From Entrophospora sp. SA101 (lineage: Eukaryota > Glomeromycota > Glomeromycetes > Entrophosporales > Entrophosporaceae), in NCBI GenBank assembly GCA_958430865.1, contig CAUDNR010001890.1:1-64000 (forward strand): a stretch of 64,000 nt of DNA, read 5' to 3'. Below, in pieces: positions 10,403-19,584 of the stretch (the first letter of the stretch is position 1; the number at the start of each line of letters is the position of its first letter). Position numbers and translations under genes: made by a program. The notes beneath the pieces are model-generated. The model searched no databases and was not told where the DNA came from. It was given only the letters and a program-made list of their open reading frames with translations.

Positions 10403-11288
10403 TCGTCATTAAAAATCGAAAATTCAAACATAAACAAAAAAATTTTTTAATCGTTAAACACCAATAAATAATTGTTTCCTCGAAAAATAAATTTATTTTA
10501 AATTTAATTAAGATTTTTAATTATGAACTACTTTGATTTTTTTATTAATTTGAGATTGTTATTATTTAATATTTTCTAAATCTTTTTCATTTTATTGTAA
10601 ATGCGAAAAGATTTTCTTTCTGCCGATTTCCATGTGTTATTACAGTACATTTTAAGCTTTTAAACATACCTGAAACATTGTTTATCAGACTGTTACAATT
10701 ATATTTTACTATATGTAGTATATATTTATATTTTACTATTTGTATATAGCATAAATTGAATTTATTTTGTACTACATTCAATGGAATTATTATGAATTTT
10801 AAAAAAGTTCAATAAGGAAAGGTGCATTTATTTATTTTCTATAATGGTAAAAGCTTGGACCAATTAAAATTATCTCATGTGTATCATATGCTTGCCTATA
10901 ACGGCAAAGTTTAACACAAAGATCTTATAAGTGAAATGTTATCCCTTAAAGGAAATGAACCAAACGGAAAAATTGCATTTTTATGCATATCATCATCCAT
11001 TTATAATTAATTATTTTTTCTGGAAAATAAATAATGCGCAAAAAAATGTATCCAAAAAAAATCCAAAATTTTTGTTTTTTTGAAATTCACAATTAGAAAA
11101 AGTTGTTATCCTGTGATTGATATCTGGTCTAAAACCGCAAAGTATGCAAAGATACTTGTTCTAATAAATAAGGTTACTTGGTGAGAAAAACAATTTAGAA
11201 TACAGATATTTACTTTGATTTGTACTAAAAATTTCTTCTAAATTTTGACAAAATCCTTTAAATATTACAAAATTAATTATTATTACAT
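10403..11288. other. Intergenic, no gene recognised
   Basis: AT-rich sequence between HMG-like gene A and the second pogo-type repeat. No coding or inverted-repeat feature is supported. Confidence 0.5.
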
Positions 11289-13310
11289 AGGTAAACTCGA
11301 TAAGTCGGATTTGGCTTAACTCGGACAAAATTTTTCAGCCCTTTTTTCAATAATTAAAATCTCTTGATAAATCGAACAACATATATAAACCTTGTTAAGC
11401 TGTAAGTCGGACGACTTCACCAGTCAGGTATAATAAATTACTCTCGATAAGTCTGAACACGTGATTTTTAATAGACAATCTTTACTATTTTTAGTAACAT
11501 ATACAAATTATTTCATCATTTTCGTCATTTTCGTCATCACATTTTTGATGATTTAGAAATAACATTCTTGTTTGTATCGTAAACAATATATTTCATAGGT
11601 TATATCCATCGATTATATCATTTATTATCTCACTGATGATTTAGAAAGAATATTCTTGTTTGTATCATATGCAATATGTTTATATTTATTATCTCATTTT
11701 TATATCATATCATTTGATCATTTAGAAAGAACATTCTTGTTTGTATCGTAAACTACATTTTTATTATATATATCATTAGTTATATCATTGTTTATATCAT
11801 TTAGCAATTTGTAAAGAATATCCATTGTTATATTGCAAAACAATACATTTATGTATTTTTAAAACAAACTAGTATAGATACTTATTTAAATAAAGAATAG
11901 TAATTTTTTGTTTATCTTCTGTTTGTTTTATTAAACGGTTATTCTTTTTATTATTTTATAAATAAATATTTTTTTCAAAGTTGGATATTTAAGTTAGAAT
12001 GTAAAAAATCTATTTTGCCAGTACATCAAACTCTTGCTACTTGGTTAATTATTGAATGTTTTAAGCGTGGTATATAGAACGTTTACAAACAGTTGTGTTG
12101 CAAATTTAATAATTAAGTGTACACATGTAAAGTCGATAAGTCGGATTTGGCCTAACTCGGACAAAATTTTTCTCCCCTTTTTTTCAATATTTAAAAAAAT
12201 TTGGTAAGTCGGACGACATATATAAAGTCGCGATAAGTTGTAAGTCGGACGACTTCTTTAACCAGATAGTAATAAATGACTCGATAAGTCAGACCAGTGA
12301 TTTTTTCAAATATTGAAAGATAATCCTTACTATTTTTAGTAAATACGCGCAATTATATATTTTGTAGAATTACTATTAATAATAATTTCATCATTTTCAT
12401 CATCATTTATAATCTTGTTTTGTATCTGACAATGTTCATATTTTATTATCTTTTTTATATCATTAATCATGTTGCTAATTATCATCTCATTTGATTATTT
12501 AGAAAGAACAAGAACATTCTCGCTTGTATCATAAACAATACATTATATTTTTAACTCATAAATTATATCATAGGATATATATCATAGGATATATATCATT
12601 GATTATATCATTTATAATTTTGAAAGAAGAAAAACATATCATAAACAATACATTTATATTTTTATTTCATTATATCATAAGCTGTATCATTGACTACATC
12701 ACTTTGATGATCTAGAAAGAATATTGTATTGCAAAACAATATATTTATATATTTTTTAATTATGTTCTGAAATATGTATAAAAAGATTGACTTTCCGACC
12801 TTCTGAATTTCTAATAAAAGATCAATATACAAATCAATAATAAACCTATTTTACACTTGTAAAATTTATAAAATTAAAAATTAAAACTATAATTATGGAT
12901 ATAGAAAAAACATCTAGTAAATTTGGAAGCAAAAAAGGAAGAAAATTAGTTACTCTTACCAATGTTCAAAAAAAAAGAATTATGTGAATATAACATCAAC
13001 AATCCAACAAAAACATATGAAGAAATTGGCAAAAAATTTGGTATTGGTAAGTAAACTGTAGGAGATGTTCTTGGAGAAAAAGAGAAATAGCTTGCAATTA
13101 CTGAAAGTTCAATTGATGCCAATAAAAAACACAGTCATGGAGGTGATTGGCCACAGTTAGAAGAAGCATTGGCAATTTGGGTGAATCTTGCCAATGAGGC
13201 TAACCATACAATAACTGGTGCAATCTTGAGTCAAAAGGCAACACAGTTTGCTCAAAGGCCAAATATTTCCGATTTTAAATCATCACAAGAAAGTATAAAT
13301 TTTTTTGAAT
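11289..13310 (+). mobile_element. Pogo-type element, copy 2, partial
   Basis: Positions 11,289-12,469 repeat 4456-5622 with few differences, including AGGTAAACTCGATAAGTCGG at the left edge and repeated GATAAGTCGGA motifs. Unlike copy 1 it continues into a transposase start at 12,895. The element fades after about 13,310 and no right terminus is found, so it is 3'-truncated. Related short elements with similar ends lie at 28,086 and 63,241. Confidence 0.65.
12895..13310 (+). pseudogene. Pogo/Fot1 (CENP-B-like) transposase N-terminus, broken
   Basis: The reading begins MDIEKTSSKFGSKKGRK and then shows the CENP-B-type helix-turn-helix: NPTKTYEEIGKKFGIGK followed by TVGDVLGEK. The second DNA-binding segment includes WPQLEEALAIWVNLANEA and ILSQKATQFAQ. 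This order is characteristic of pogo/Tigger/Fot1 transposases. Lesions: a frameshift in an A-run near 12,975, a stop replacing the Ser of the FGIGKsTV motif, and TAG where the family has Trp just after GEKEK. The DDE catalytic domain is absent. It belongs to the element that starts at 11,289. Confidence 0.8.
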
Positions 13311-13529
13311 GTAATATGTAGTTGTGTAGTTGCATCATAGTAAAATTCGTGTCATGTACACTCTACCCTTAAAATAATAGATATTTAAATAAGTAACTAG
13401 TTATTGGAGTGGATAATTTTTTTGTTGTTGAACACTAAAATTAATAATTAATAATTAAATTTCATCGGCTCATTGCTAATATAAATAATCCTATATATTT
13501 ATTTTTTTTAAAAAATTTCCCATTTTTTA

Positions 13530-13653
13530 AATGTTGCTTCTGATATTGCACCTTCTTTTAAACCAATTACTACTATATTACAATGGAAATTAGAAAGATT
13601 AGGCGATTTATATAAAACAATGTCACTTAAAACAAGACCACCTGTCAAGTAGG
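13530..13653 (+). pseudogene. Possible coding remnant
   Basis: The plus strand reads ASDIAPSFKPITTILQWKLE and continues through RLGDLYKTMSLKTRPPVK to a stop at about 13,653. Composition looks protein-like rather than random, but I do not recognise the family. It overlaps the 3' end of the RecQ-like pseudogene on the other strand. Confidence 0.25.
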
Positions 13654-14105
13654 TGAAGAGCATCCTGTTGTTGTTTTATGACCCTATTATACATTAATTT
13701 ATATATTTCCAATTCTGAAAAGCCTTTTTCATTTACATTTTTGTTTTTTGCTTGACAGAATACATTTATGATATTATCTCTTGTAGCCTCCTTTTCTTTT
13801 CTCTTCAAATGTTTAATTACTGCATCTACAACCTTTATCATTCTCACTACATCAATGCTAATATCACATAAAATAGGTTTTTCCTTAGTATGCCTGATGT
13901 AGTTGTCACATATTTTACATTGAGGAAGTGGTTGGTCATTTGGCCATGAGTAATAACTAGATAACATCATTTGGCGACAGGTATAATGCTCTTCACAATA
14001 ATAGATCATTTTAAATATTTCTTTTTGCTTATTTAGCAAGTAGTTAATATGGTCTGCTTCTCTGGATTCATCAAAATTAGGACAGAAATTACTGGCCTCC
14101 TCCAT
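13623..14105 (-). pseudogene. RecQ C-terminal zinc and winged-helix region
   Basis: A 160-codon open frame. Residues about 32-75 hold the RecQ zinc-binding pattern: MIYYCEEHYTCRQMML, then CKICDNY. In the family the last position is Cys (CxxCDxC); here it is Tyr, so one zinc ligand is missing. The following 80 residues (DVVRMIKVVDAVIKHLKRKE, then KGFSELEIYKLMYNRVI) fit the helix-rich RQC/winged-helix region. The Met start is unlikely to be real, because the protein should continue from the helicase exons on the right. Confidence 0.75.
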
Positions 14106-14389
14106 ATTTTGTTGATTTTTAATAGAACTACAAAAATATATAAGGCTGGTTTAATTAATTATATATGTTTTTTATATAAAAATTGAGAATAAATATCACC
14201 CTTCTCTTCCGCCCGTAACAATAGAGTATATAGATCGTATGTCATTTCTTGAGAAAACCAAACACTTTTTGATTGGATTTTATCTCTTCCTGCACAACTA
14301 ATTTATTGTATCAAGTTTCCTATTTGAAAAATAAATATTAGAGATTTTATTCATATATATTTCCAAATGATTTTTAATTACCCATGCTC

Positions 14390-14626
14390 AGAGGAAAGAT
14401 GTTATGAATTACAAGTTGAATGTCAGGTGTATTTATTCCCATTCCAAAAGCATTTGTTGCAATCATAAGTTGGATTTGACCATTTTTCCACTTTTGAATT
14501 GTTTGTCATTTTTGCAAACCATCTAACTCTCCATGATAAGTATCAATATTATATTTGGTGTCAATTCTACTATTCAATTGTTCCAACATCTCTTCACAAT
14601 TTTTAACAGTTGCACAATATATTATA
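14390..14626 (-). pseudogene. RecQ helicase motifs IV-VI exon
   Basis: The minus strand reads YIIYCATVKNCEEMLEQL, then YHGELDGLQK, a TGA, QTIQKWKNGQIQLMIAT and NAFGMGINTPDIQLVIHN. These are the second RecA-like domain motifs of RecQ (IIYC, YH, ATxAFGMGIxxPDxxxVIH). The next exon region (14,200-14,280), where the arginine-finger motif QExGRAGRDG should be, reads only as scattered SQE and GGREG pieces in different frames. The upstream side is cut by the hAT element at 14,627. Confidence 0.75.
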
Positions 14627-16263
14627 TAGAGCTCCGAACGAGTCGGGTCAGTGGTACCACCCGACCCGACTCGAACTTTTAAACAGTTGACCCGACCCGT
14701 CGGGTCAACGAGTCACAGATTAAGAAAATTACAAATGTAGATATATTAATTGATTTAAATATATACAGTACACACAATATGTTCACTATTACTGCCACTT
14801 TTAAGAAATCTGTCCAACATCATTGCTTGTTTATTTACATTAACATCAATTTTATTTTTATGATTCTTAAGATGATGACTTAAATTTGAAGTAGAGCCAC
14901 TATTCATATTATATTTCCCATGTCTTTATTTAATATAATTAACACAATTAGTAATTTTTTTTTAAAAAAATAAGTAATGCAATTTATTTTAATTACTTAC
15001 AAGCAATATTTACATTTAGCCCATTTTATGCCTTTTTCATCCATTTGTTTATCAAAATGTGTCCATCAATATCATCATTATCATAATTACAACCACCATA
15101 ATTGTCATTACCGCAATCATCATAATTGTTATAATTGTTAATATTTCCTTCAGGTTCAATGTAAACACTCTCTTCAGATTCTAAAAAGGTGCTTTCTCTG
15201 TCTAAAATAATTACTTTATCATTGTCATTGTAATTATTGTAATTGTCAATCTCAATTCTTCTTTTTGACATTATTAATTAATTTAATTAATTTATGCATA
15301 TGCTGTAGTTTTTTTTTTTTAATTGAAAATAATATATTAATGAATGAGATAATAATAACAATAATGAAATAGTGTTACCGGAATTAGATTTTGACTCAGA
15401 TCTTTTGGTCGAATCTTTTAATTCCGGGACAATTTAAATTTTATTTATTTATATTTTTTATTAATTCTATTTATTTATCAATAACGTGTATAATTATTTA
15501 TTATCATCTGAATTCGCGTTACGTTTCGCGTATTATTATTATTATTATTATTTATTAATCCGTAGCACATTCATATTTATTTAACTTTATTTAGTAGAGA
15601 TTAGTGACGATTCTTCAAAACGGGCGGATTCGCGCAATTCGGGCTAATATGTAAAGAACATGTATATAAAGAACTTGATTTCGACCTAATGAAAAAGCAA
15701 CTTTCTTACAAGTTAATTAGTTTCGACTAAATAAAACTAAATAAATAAAATATAAATATTTTATTTAAAACTTTTATCTTCTTTAACCAAAATTATTCGC
15801 TAATAACAAAATCAATTTGTTGATCCTCTATTCATTCTGATCCACACAAAACAAAAATAATTTTTATCACTCTCCCAAATTTAATCGGTGACAATAGTAA
15901 TAATAATAATGAAATAATAATAATGATGATAAATGATAACGAAATAGCAATAATAATTAAATAATAAAAAAATAAGGTTTTCACTGATCACCAAATAATT
16001 TTTCCAATGACCATAAATAACGTAATTTATTATTTTTTTTATTTTACATAAACACTTGCATCAATTATTGATTTTTTTTATGTCAAAATTGTTATTTTGC
16101 CATTTATTTTTATTCATTTATTAGTATCTATACTAGTTTCAAAAATAATTTTGAACTTTTAAAGGCAATTATAACATGATGTTGACCCAGGTCAAACCCG
16201 GGTCAATTAAATCATGACCCGACCCGACCCGTTCGGGTCAACCCGACTCGTTTCGGAGCTCTA
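14627..16263 (-). mobile_element. hAT element with BED-finger transposase remnant, 1,637 bp
   Basis: The termini are inverted: TAGAGCTCCGAACGAGTCGG on the left, and TCGTTTCGGAGCTCTA on the right. A perfect 8-bp target duplication ATATTATA lies at 14,619-14,626 and 16,264-16,271. Subterminal regions are unusually GC-rich, with many GACCCGA/TCGGGTC motifs in both orientations, probably transposase binding sites. It carries only the N-terminal BED finger of a transposase, so it is non-autonomous. It sits inside the RecQ-like gene. Confidence 0.92.
14790..15271 (-). pseudogene. hAT transposase N-terminus with BED zinc finger
   Basis: The frame starts at 15,271 with MSKRRIEIDNYN and an acidic Asn/Asp-rich stretch. 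It is followed, with a frame change near 15,040, by MDEKGIKWAKCKYCL and a GTAAGT donor at about 15,000. After a short intron the reading resumes as YNMNSGSTSNLSHHLKNHKN. The Cys-x2-Cys...His-x4-His arrangement with a preceding aromatic/Lys segment is a BED-type zinc finger. The catalytic RNase-H-like and dimerisation domains are missing; the element's end follows directly. Confidence 0.75.
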
Positions 16264-16271
16264 ATATTATA

Positions 16272-16520
16272 ATTTTTCCTTCTTGGTTTCACTAATTAGT
16301 TTAACCAATAATCTTTTCCTTGGCTCCTTTTGAACAGACTTCTATTTTAATTTCTGGACGTGAAAAAGAAGAGCTTCTTATAATATTAAGATTTTCTGGT
16401 TTTATATTAAGGGAGTTGATAATTATATTTGCATCTTCTTTGAAGCAAGTAGCTGCCAACATCATTATGGGTGCTTCTTGAAACATATTTCTCAACTTTC
16501 CCAAATTACTCCATGATGGT
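16272..16520 (-). pseudogene. RecQ helicase motif III exon
   Basis: From the acceptor at 16,520 the minus strand reads PSWSNLGKLRNMFQEAPIMM and LAATCFKEDANII, then SFSRPEIKIEV. This matches RecQ motif III (PxMALTATA) and the SFxRPNxxYxV segment. The exon joins the DEAH exon as ...HFR/PSW across a phase-1 intron. A frame change near 16,310 precedes the hAT insertion. Confidence 0.8.
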
Positions 16521-16586
16521 CTGTAAAATCAGAAAAATTTATTATTTTAAAAAAATTAAAATACAACTTAAAATATAGAAACAAAC

Positions 16587-16828
16587 CTAAAATGTCTATA
16601 TTCTTTAATAGAATGAGCTTCATCAATTACAAAACATAAACCAAATTTTTCATAGATCCTATGCAGCATTTTCTGAAATCCAATATTTTTGTCAAAGTTT
16701 TCAGGAGTTACAAGAATTTTGGTAAAACCAGATAATAGTTCTTCAAATACTTTTTTTTGATGAGATGCTGATTTTCCATTTGAAGTATAAAGATCAGCAC
16801 AAGGGATACCCATTTTAGTGACTTCAAT
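16587..16828 (-). pseudogene. RecQ DEAH-box exon, duplicate 1
   Basis: The exon runs from an AG acceptor (CTTTTAG|ATTGAAG) to a GTTTGT donor. It encodes MGIPCADLYTSNGKSASHQK, LLSGFTKILVTPENFD and, near the end, FVIDEAHSIKEYRHFR. DEAH is the Walker B motif of RecQ helicases; the ILVTPE segment is also typical. Splicing both duplicates into one message would repeat an 80-residue block. Confidence 0.85.
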
Positions 16829-16970
16829 CTAAAAGAATTATATTAGTAATTTTTTCTCTTCTTGAAACATATTTCTCAACTTTCCCAAATTACTCCATGA
16901 TGGTCTGTAAAATCAGAAAAATTTATTATTTTAAAAAAATTAAAATACAACTTAAAATATAGAAACAAAC

Positions 16971-17212
16971 CTAAAATGTCTATATTCTTTAATAGAATGA
17001 GCTTCATCAATTACAAAACATAAACCAAATTTTTCATAGATCCTATGCAGCATTTTCTGAAATCCAATATTTTTGTCAAAGTTTTCAGGAGTTACAAGAA
17101 TTTTGGTAAAACCAGATAATAGTTCTTCAAATACTTTTTTTTGATGAGATGCTGATTTTCCATTTGAAGTATAAAGATCAGCACAAGGGATACCCATTTT
17201 AGTGACTTCAAT
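16971..17212 (-). pseudogene. RecQ DEAH-box exon, duplicate 2
   Basis: Identical to 16,587-16,828 as the second unit of the 384-bp tandem repeat. This is the unit directly next to the motif I exon and is probably the original position. Confidence 0.85.
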
Positions 17213-17280
17213 CTAAAAGAATTATATTAGTAATTTTTTCTAGAACAGATTTAATAAATATTCAATTAAAATTACCATAC

Positions 17281-17702
17281 CACTTGATCATCTATGAGTG
17301 CTTTCAAAGGACTGAAAACTACTGTAAGGCCTTCACATAATAAAGCAGAGGCAGAGTAGCATAGAGTTTTTCCTCCACCTGTTGGTAACAAAATCATTGT
17401 GTCCTTACCTTGTACAAAGGAAAATATGCTTTCTCTTTGACATTCTCTATATGCTGCATACTTAAAAAATTTAGTGATCAGTGACATAATCAAACTTGTT
17501 GGTGGAGGAGGAGTATGAGATAATGATGAATCAAAAGAGTATTGATCTGGTAATTGGAGAGACTTATCAGGAAATCTGTTATACATATTATGTTTTAGAT
17601 AAAAATTACATGCACGACAGAGTCCTGATGATGATGCTTTTGGAAAACTGTGACATGCCAAACATTTAGAAATTGTATTAAAATCATGAATAAAGTGTGC
17701 AA
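17281..17702 (-). pseudogene. RecQ motif I exon with CxxC segment
   Basis: The reading resumes after the MITE as FIHDFNTISKCLACHSFPK, then GLCRACNFYLKHN (a CxxC...CxxC zinc-like pair). A Pro-rich linker follows, then FKYAAYRECQRESIFSFVQG (the RecQ Q-motif region), MILLPTGGGKTLCYSASALL (Walker A, motif I) and VVFSPLKALIDDQV (motif Ia). The donor is CAAGTG|GTATGG at 17,281. The upstream part of the same exon lies beyond the inserted MITE. Confidence 0.85.
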
Positions 17703-17879
17703 TAGTGTTGGTCGCCAAAACTGTTTTGAAAAGGCGAAAGTCAAAACTAAAATTAAAAGTTATATGTCAAAACTAAATCAAAAGTTAATAGTCAAAAATC
17801 AAAACTAGTTTTGACTTATGGCGAAACCTTTTGGCTTTCGCGCGGCTGCGAAACTCTCTAGTTTTGGAAACCAACACTA
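17703..17879. mobile_element. hAT MITE (TAGTGTTGG family), 177 bp, inside an exon
   Basis: The ends are TAGTGTTGGTCGCCAAAACT and AGTTTTGGAAACCAACACTA. The target duplication GTGTGCAA is perfect (17,695-17,702 and 17,880-17,887). The interior contains repeated AAAACTA/AGTCAAAA motifs. It interrupts the RecQ-like exon, introducing a TAG immediately after SFAH. A relative lies at 28,177-28,343. Confidence 0.95.
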
Positions 17880-18610
17880 GTGTGCAAAAGATGGTTTGTA
17901 TTCAAATGACATCATTTTTCTTTGAAATTCTTTTCCATATAGTATTAAATCTTGATCAAAATCAAAAGATATTAATTCTTGGTTTTGTTGCATGATCCTT
18001 TCAGACCTCTCTCTATTTCTTTCCTGTATTCTTTCCACATTTCTTGCTCTTTGAGAATCTTGAGTGTTGGCAATTTTTTTGATATTTTCAATGTCTTCAA
18101 AGGTAAGATCTTCAAGACCAGCAATTAATCTAGCCTTTTTTATAGTTTCCAAAAGTCCTTCATTATGATGAATTACTGTTAAACTATGACATGCAGCAAA
18201 AGACTGCCAAAAGTCTATTTTTTTATCTAGAAAAATATTCTTTTCACGATTTAATGATTCATTATATGAAGTACAAATGTGAATAACAAGGCTTTGCTGG
18301 GGATTCAAGGTAAAACTTTCTTGTGGCATTTTTCTAAAAGCCTTTCATTCAATATCTGAATACATTAAAAGATGAGTTCCTTGAGTTCTAATTCTGAATT
18401 ATTTTTCAACCAGCATACCTCATCCCAGCATAAAGAATGATCACCACTTAGGTGTGCTACTAGTCCATCTACTTGCACATGAAACAGTTCTTCATCTGTT
18501 GGTGTTACTATTTCTGGTGTTGTTTTTCTCAAGGTAGCAGCATACACACAATTCCGAAAATATTGCATAATTGGTTGCTCAAAAGATTTCCAAATATTAT
18601 TTTTATCTAT
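17880..18610 (-). pseudogene. Transposase-like N-terminal region of the RecQ-like gene
   Basis: After an acceptor (TTTATAG at about 18,610) the minus strand reads WKSFEQPIMQYFRNCVYAAT, then HVQVDGLVAHLSGDHSLCW and DEVCWLKNNSELELKE. After a broken stretch (18,330-18,364) it continues as LVIHICTSYNESLNREKNIF, LDKKIDFWQSFAACHSLTVI and HHNEGL, then a Lys/Arg-Glu-rich coiled region to KPSFAH. The order GDHSxCW...CW...NESLN...aromatic resembles the C-terminal half of MULE-like transposases, where the Glu of NES would be catalytic. That assignment is inference. The region runs in frame into the helicase exon once the MITE is discounted. Confidence 0.55.
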
Positions 18611-18720
18611 AAATATATATATATATATAAATTATATGTATGTGTGTATATATATATAAAAATTATTTATTATATTTATATGTATATATGTATATGTGTA
18701 TATATATAAATTATATATAC
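18606..18720. repeat. TA-rich microsatellite
   Basis: Runs of TATATA and TATGTATG over about 115 bp between the RecQ-like locus and the pogo-like element. Small frames on both strands here are Tyr/Ile repeat artefacts. Confidence 0.9.
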
Positions 18721-18840
18721 AGTCAGACCTCCATAAATGCTCCCCCCTTGGGACCAAGAGACAGTGTGCATTTATGGAGGGCGTGCATTTATGGAGAGAA
18801 GCAATTTCATTGGTCACAAATGATACACAATATTTTAAAT

Positions 18841-18994
18841 CAGGGTTGGTGAATGTGTGGTCCATTGGTGGTCCATTGATGGTCTATTGGGTCCATTAGT
18901 GTAACATTTTAACTATATTTAGTATTTTATTAATGGCAATGGACCAGCTCAAAGTCCATCAGTTCTCAATGGACCAGTCAATTTGCCAACCCTG
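18841..18994. mobile_element. hAT MITE (CAGGGTTGG family), 154 bp, nested
   Basis: The ends are CAGGGTTGG and CCAACCCTG with further imperfect pairing. The 8-bp target duplication TTTTAAAT is perfect (18,833-18,840 and 18,995-19,002). The interior is a series of TGGTCCATTG motifs in one orientation, then AATGGACCAG in the other. It is inserted in the pogo/Fot1-like element and is therefore younger. Confidence 0.95.
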
Positions 18995-19300
18995 TTTTAA
19001 ATACAGTAATACTAAAATAACTATCCATTGTAGTTCGTTTTGGTGAATTTACTTTTTTTATATTGATATATCTTTCAATTTTATTTGTTTGTAGTGTTAT
19101 TTTCTTGCTGTAATAAAAATGAATGCACGGTTTCAAGACCTCTAATGCTTCCTCAAGGCTTAATGTCATCTTCTCAAAATTGTCAGCAGGTACATTCATT
19201 TTATTTTTTTATATTTCTGCAAGTTCTTTGATTATTTTATCATCATCTGGAACCTCATAGACAATATTTTCTTCAGGGATATTCAAAAAAATCCATCAAC
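18995..19300 (-). pseudogene. Pogo/Tigger-like transposase C-terminus
   Basis: The minus strand from about 19,300 reads NIPEENIVYEVPDDDKIIKE then a stop, then continues in frame as MNVPADNFEKMTLSLEEALE and CIHFYYSKK, with PKRTTMDSYF near the end. The acidic DDD segment and the terminal basic-Thr-Thr-x-x-x-Tyr-Phe motif resemble Tigger/pogo C-termini, where a QTTxxxFF-type motif can bind PCNA. The catalytic core is missing. Confidence 0.55.
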
Positions 19301-19584
19301 TTGTATTTTATGAAAGCATTTAGTGACACAAAGTCATGAAATTGGATTGCATTACATATTGGAAATTATCCAATCAAATCAAAATTTTTGCAGATGATTT
19401 CTAAATATATCCTAGTTACACGATGAATTTTATACATTAGTCACGTGGGTGCATTTATGGAGGGAGTTTTCATATGAGTGGGACTGAAAAAATACCGTGC
19501 AGTGCAGAATATGGAGGGTGTGCATTTATCATTAAGTCCTGAGGTTGGGACCAAGACATAGTGTGCATTTATGGAGGTCTGACT

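Larger units (their letters stand above)
16474..17241. repeat. 384-bp tandem duplication carrying the DEAH exon
   Basis: Two identical 384-bp units, 16,474-16,857 and 16,858-17,241. Each contains the complete DEAH exon and its flanking intron sequence. The corresponding region in the second contig (35,749-36,132) has only one unit. The junction shows microhomology (TTTTTTCT). Confidence 0.95.
13623..18610 (-). pseudogene. RecQ-like helicase with transposase-like N-terminus (whole locus)
   Basis: Read on the minus strand from 18,610 to 13,623 the order is: a transposase-like N-terminal region, a CxxC...CxxC segment, RecQ motifs I/Ia, a DEAH exon (present twice), motif III, motifs IV-VI, and a RecQ zinc/winged-helix C-terminus. 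The helicase would unwind DNA using ATP. The locus is interrupted by a 177-bp hAT MITE (17,703-17,879) and a 1,637-bp hAT element (14,627-16,263), and carries several stops and frameshifts. Removing the MITE plus one target duplication leaves both sides in the same frame, so it split one exon. The 5' end is lost near a TA-repeat and a pogo-like element. RecQ identity is secure; function is lost in this copy. Confidence 0.85.
18721..19584 (-). mobile_element. Pogo/Fot1-like element with degenerate transposase
   Basis: The termini are perfect inverted repeats, AGTCAGACCTCCATAAATGC and its complement at the right end. TA-rich flanks are consistent with TA insertion. Copies of TGCATTTATGGAGG recur internally near both ends. 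It carries a minus-strand transposase C-terminus and has been invaded by a hAT MITE. About 70 bp of a related end lies at 2402-2472. Confidence 0.85.

Noticed and set aside
16301..17718. Separate small genes starting at the Met codons of each RecQ piece
   Set aside because: The pieces are exons of one RecQ-like gene. For example, the first residues MATNTIAH at 17,718 come from the inserted MITE.
18473..18899. Several overlapping 67-78 codon frames on both strands
   Set aside because: They are shadows of the RecQ-like exon, the TA microsatellite and the pogo-like terminal repeat.
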